Shown: one piece after another, positions 5,374 through 6,307 of the stretch
How the letters are laid out: each line of letters opens with the position of its first letter
Position numbering within the stretch: the stretch's first letter is position 1
Assembly: GCA_003162995.1 (NCBI GenBank)
Contig: PLUZ01000130.1
Span: forward strand, 1-6,307
Length of the DNA: 6,307 bases
Source of the DNA: Methylocapsa sp.
Lineage (GTDB): Bacteria > Pseudomonadota > Alphaproteobacteria > Rhizobiales > Beijerinckiaceae
Reading direction: 5' to 3'
Translations under genes and position numbers: made by a program
Notes under the pieces: generated by a model
Told to the model about the DNA's origin: nothing
Databases searched by the model: none
What the model saw: only the letters and a program-made list of their open reading frames with translations

Positions 5374-5415
5374 AATATGGGGCGAACCAGGCTTGATTTC
5401 GGCTCGCCCCATATT
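5374..5415. promoter_or_regulatory. Perfect 12-bp inverted repeat upstream of small acidic gene
   Basis: AATATGGGGCGA (5374-5385) and TCGCCCCATATT (5404-5415) are exact inverted copies separated by 18 bp. They end 35 bp upstream of the ATG at 5338. On the minus strand a -10-like TACAAT (5418-5413) overlaps the distal arm, so an operator for that gene is plausible; no good -35 is visible. The 30-bp centre-to-centre distance of the arms (about three helical turns) would suit a dimer or a DNA loop. Terminal repeats of a tiny element are less likely, with only 18 bp between them. Confidence 0.55.
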
Positions 5416-5577
5416 GTAGATCACGGAATTCCTTATAGTCCGACAAAAAGAATTGAGCGATCGCTGCCCTATGCCGCGGCAAAGCTCGGACAGTTCCGCG
5501 TTGACCATATCTATCGTGAGTCACTCGACATCCTATTCGACCGCCACGGCCTACCGGATATTTTCTCGGATGGGCGC

Positions 5578-5847
5578 CGGGGCGATGGTCCGGCTAAAAA
5601 AGCCATCGTCGATCCCGTCAAAACAACCACGGACAAGGCTAGCCCATACTTCGTTCCGCCCGAAGCGCGCATCGCAACCTTCGATCAGGATGGCACAACC
5701 TGGGTCGAGCATCCGATTTACACCTAGGTTGTCTATTGTCTTGAGCTGGTTCCAACCGTGGTGAAAACGCGGCCGGAGCTCAAAAACGTCGAGCCGTTCA
5801 AGACGGTGCTCTCCGGCGATCGCGAGGCGATCGCGAAGCGGTATTGA
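5578..5847 (+). pseudogene. HAD-family phosphatase fragment with internal stop
   Basis: The reading frame carries the N-terminal part of a haloacid dehalogenase-superfamily hydrolase of the exported phosphoserine-phosphatase-like type: GDGPAKKAIVD, then SPYFVPPEARIATF, then the catalytic motif D-Q-D-G-T-T-W (codons 5683-5703), which supplies the Asp nucleophile and the general acid. The family continues HPxYTQ, but here the Gln codon is TAG (5725-5727), probably a C-to-T change from CAG. After it the same frame continues recognisably through V-V-Y-C-L-E-L-V and E-P-F-K-T-V-L-S-G-D-R-E-A-I-A-K, then ends at TGA (5845-5847), where the family would go on for roughly 200 more residues. The 5' signal peptide is also missing: the frame stays open upstream to about 5305 but encodes nothing I can place. 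Doubly broken, so a pseudogene remnant. Confidence 0.75.
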
Positions 5848-5996
5848 AGGATATCAAGGCCATTGCATTCGATGTCCAGGGTACGTGCGTTGATTTCTAT
5901 CAGCCACTTCTGCGCGTCGGGAATAAAATAATCGAGGCTCCTGCTGGCGAAAACGTGAACTCATCAAATGGTTCGGCGAGCATGTCCTTCAAATAA
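5844..5996 (+). pseudogene. N-terminal fragment of a second HAD hydrolase
   Basis: Starting at TTG 5844 and overlapping the previous stop, the frame reads LKDIKAIAFDVQGTCVDFYQ and continues to about R-V-G (5919-5921). This is the opening of a type II haloacid dehalogenase-like hydrolase, with its catalytic nucleophile in F-D-V-Q-G-T. The family expects about 200 further residues. Instead the frame enters sequence that is the reverse complement of the 2'-5' RNA ligase-like gene and stops at 5994-5996. Only about 26 codons are therefore genuine. It differs from the fragment before it in both frame and family, so the two are remnants of separate genes and not a frameshifted single gene. Confidence 0.65.
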
Positions 5997-6307
5997 TGCT
6001 GGGCGGCGATGCCGACGGTGACGTGCGGATTGAAATTCTTGCCGCTTGCTTTCGGAACAAACGTCGCGACGTAGTCGATTGTCGGCTTGTTGATGCCAGG
6101 CTCTTCGGGCGTCGTAACGAACGCCGCAGCGGTCCCAATTTTCGCCGTGAAAGGGGCGACCGCGTCGATCAAACTTTGCTGCAGCTTGAGCAAAGCGTCA
6201 GTCGGCTTAATGACAATGCCCGCAAGGCCAATGTCCTTCCAGGGAATGTAGTAGTATTTTAGAGCCTTCAATTTCCAGTCGGCAGCCTTCGATTTAGCCA
6301 GGATCGC
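5900..6307 (-). CDS. 2'-5' RNA ligase-like protein, cut at both ends
   Basis: The frame is open to the right edge of the window, so the true start lies outside; an in-frame TTG at 6271 is not the start, because matching coding sequence (AKSKAADWKLKALKYYYIPW) precedes it. I recognise the product as resembling an alphaproteobacterial 2H-phosphoesterase/2'-5' RNA ligase-like family, cytoplasmic or exported. F-N-P-H-V-T-V-G (His codon 6023-6025) gives one HxT motif; the partner motif would lie upstream of the window. Conservation holds to about F-T-F-S-P-A-G-A-S-I. The last nine or so residues, I-L-F-P-T-R-R-S-G, are the antisense translation of the adjoining HAD fragment, so the native C-terminus (expected to continue with a Y-Q-L-G-N-F-G-type strand) is lost. 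It may be nonfunctional, depending on what lies upstream. Confidence 0.7.
   Translation of the reverse strand, partial: AILAKSKAADWKLKALKYYYIPWKDIGLAGIVIKPTDALLKLQQSLIDAVAPFTAKIGTAAAFVTTPEEPGINKPTIDYVATFVPKASGKNFNPHVTVGIAAQHYLKDMLAEPFDEFTFSPAGASIILFPTRRSG

Noticed and set aside
5453..5577. Upstream part of the HAD frame (ESLDILFDRHGLPDIFSDG) resembles the HGLPxxxxSDNG region of DDE integrase-core transposases
   Set aside because: Only a handful of residues agree, the catalytic Asp context is incomplete and no other transposase motif is present.
1..6307. CRISPR array, tRNA, rRNA or complete toxin-antitoxin pair
   Set aside because: No regularly spaced repeats with unique spacers, no cloverleaf or rRNA sequence, and no toxin gene beside the antitoxin-like remnant were found by reading both strands.

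Overview
The window looks like GC-rich alphaproteobacterial DNA, probably order Hyphomicrobiales and possibly a methanotroph of the Methylocystis type. This rests on the style of the AmpG-like transporter, the YCII-like protein and the truncated HAD and 2'-5' RNA ligase-like proteins as I remember them. No rRNA or tRNA is present to fix the taxon.

Layout, left to right. (1) 1-730: a short plus-strand gene for a Tat-type secreted protein, then a non-coding stretch with a tandem repeat, a hairpin and a 17-bp palindrome. (2) 730-2599, all minus strand: a mobile-element module. It holds a tyrosine recombinase whose N-terminal half is replaced by what looks like the first residues of a HI1420/HigA-type antitoxin, then an AlpA/excisionase-like winged HTH protein, then a protein of unknown family joined to the HTH gene by an ATGA overlap. 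Terminator-like structures separate the recombinase from the HTH operon. (3) 2739-4814, minus strand: two ordinary chromosomal genes, a YCII-like small protein and an AmpG-like muropeptide permease, separated by about 350 bp of non-coding, hairpin-rich DNA. (4) 4815-5577: non-coding DNA with two strong perfect inverted repeats and a small acidic protein with an excellent ribosome binding site. (5) 5578-6307: a patchwork of broken genes. It contains a HAD phosphatase fragment with an in-frame TAG, a 26-residue start of a second HAD hydrolase, and a convergent 2'-5' RNA ligase-like gene that has lost its C-terminus at the junction.

The window therefore reads as core genes flanked on both sides by decayed or mobile DNA. 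The most unusual items are the antitoxin-recombinase chimera, with a promoter and palindrome just upstream, the one-helical-turn iteron array in front of the HTH gene, the unknown gene it controls, and the perfect 12-bp inverted repeat upstream of the small acidic protein. No complete new defence or mobile system is demonstrated by the sequence alone.
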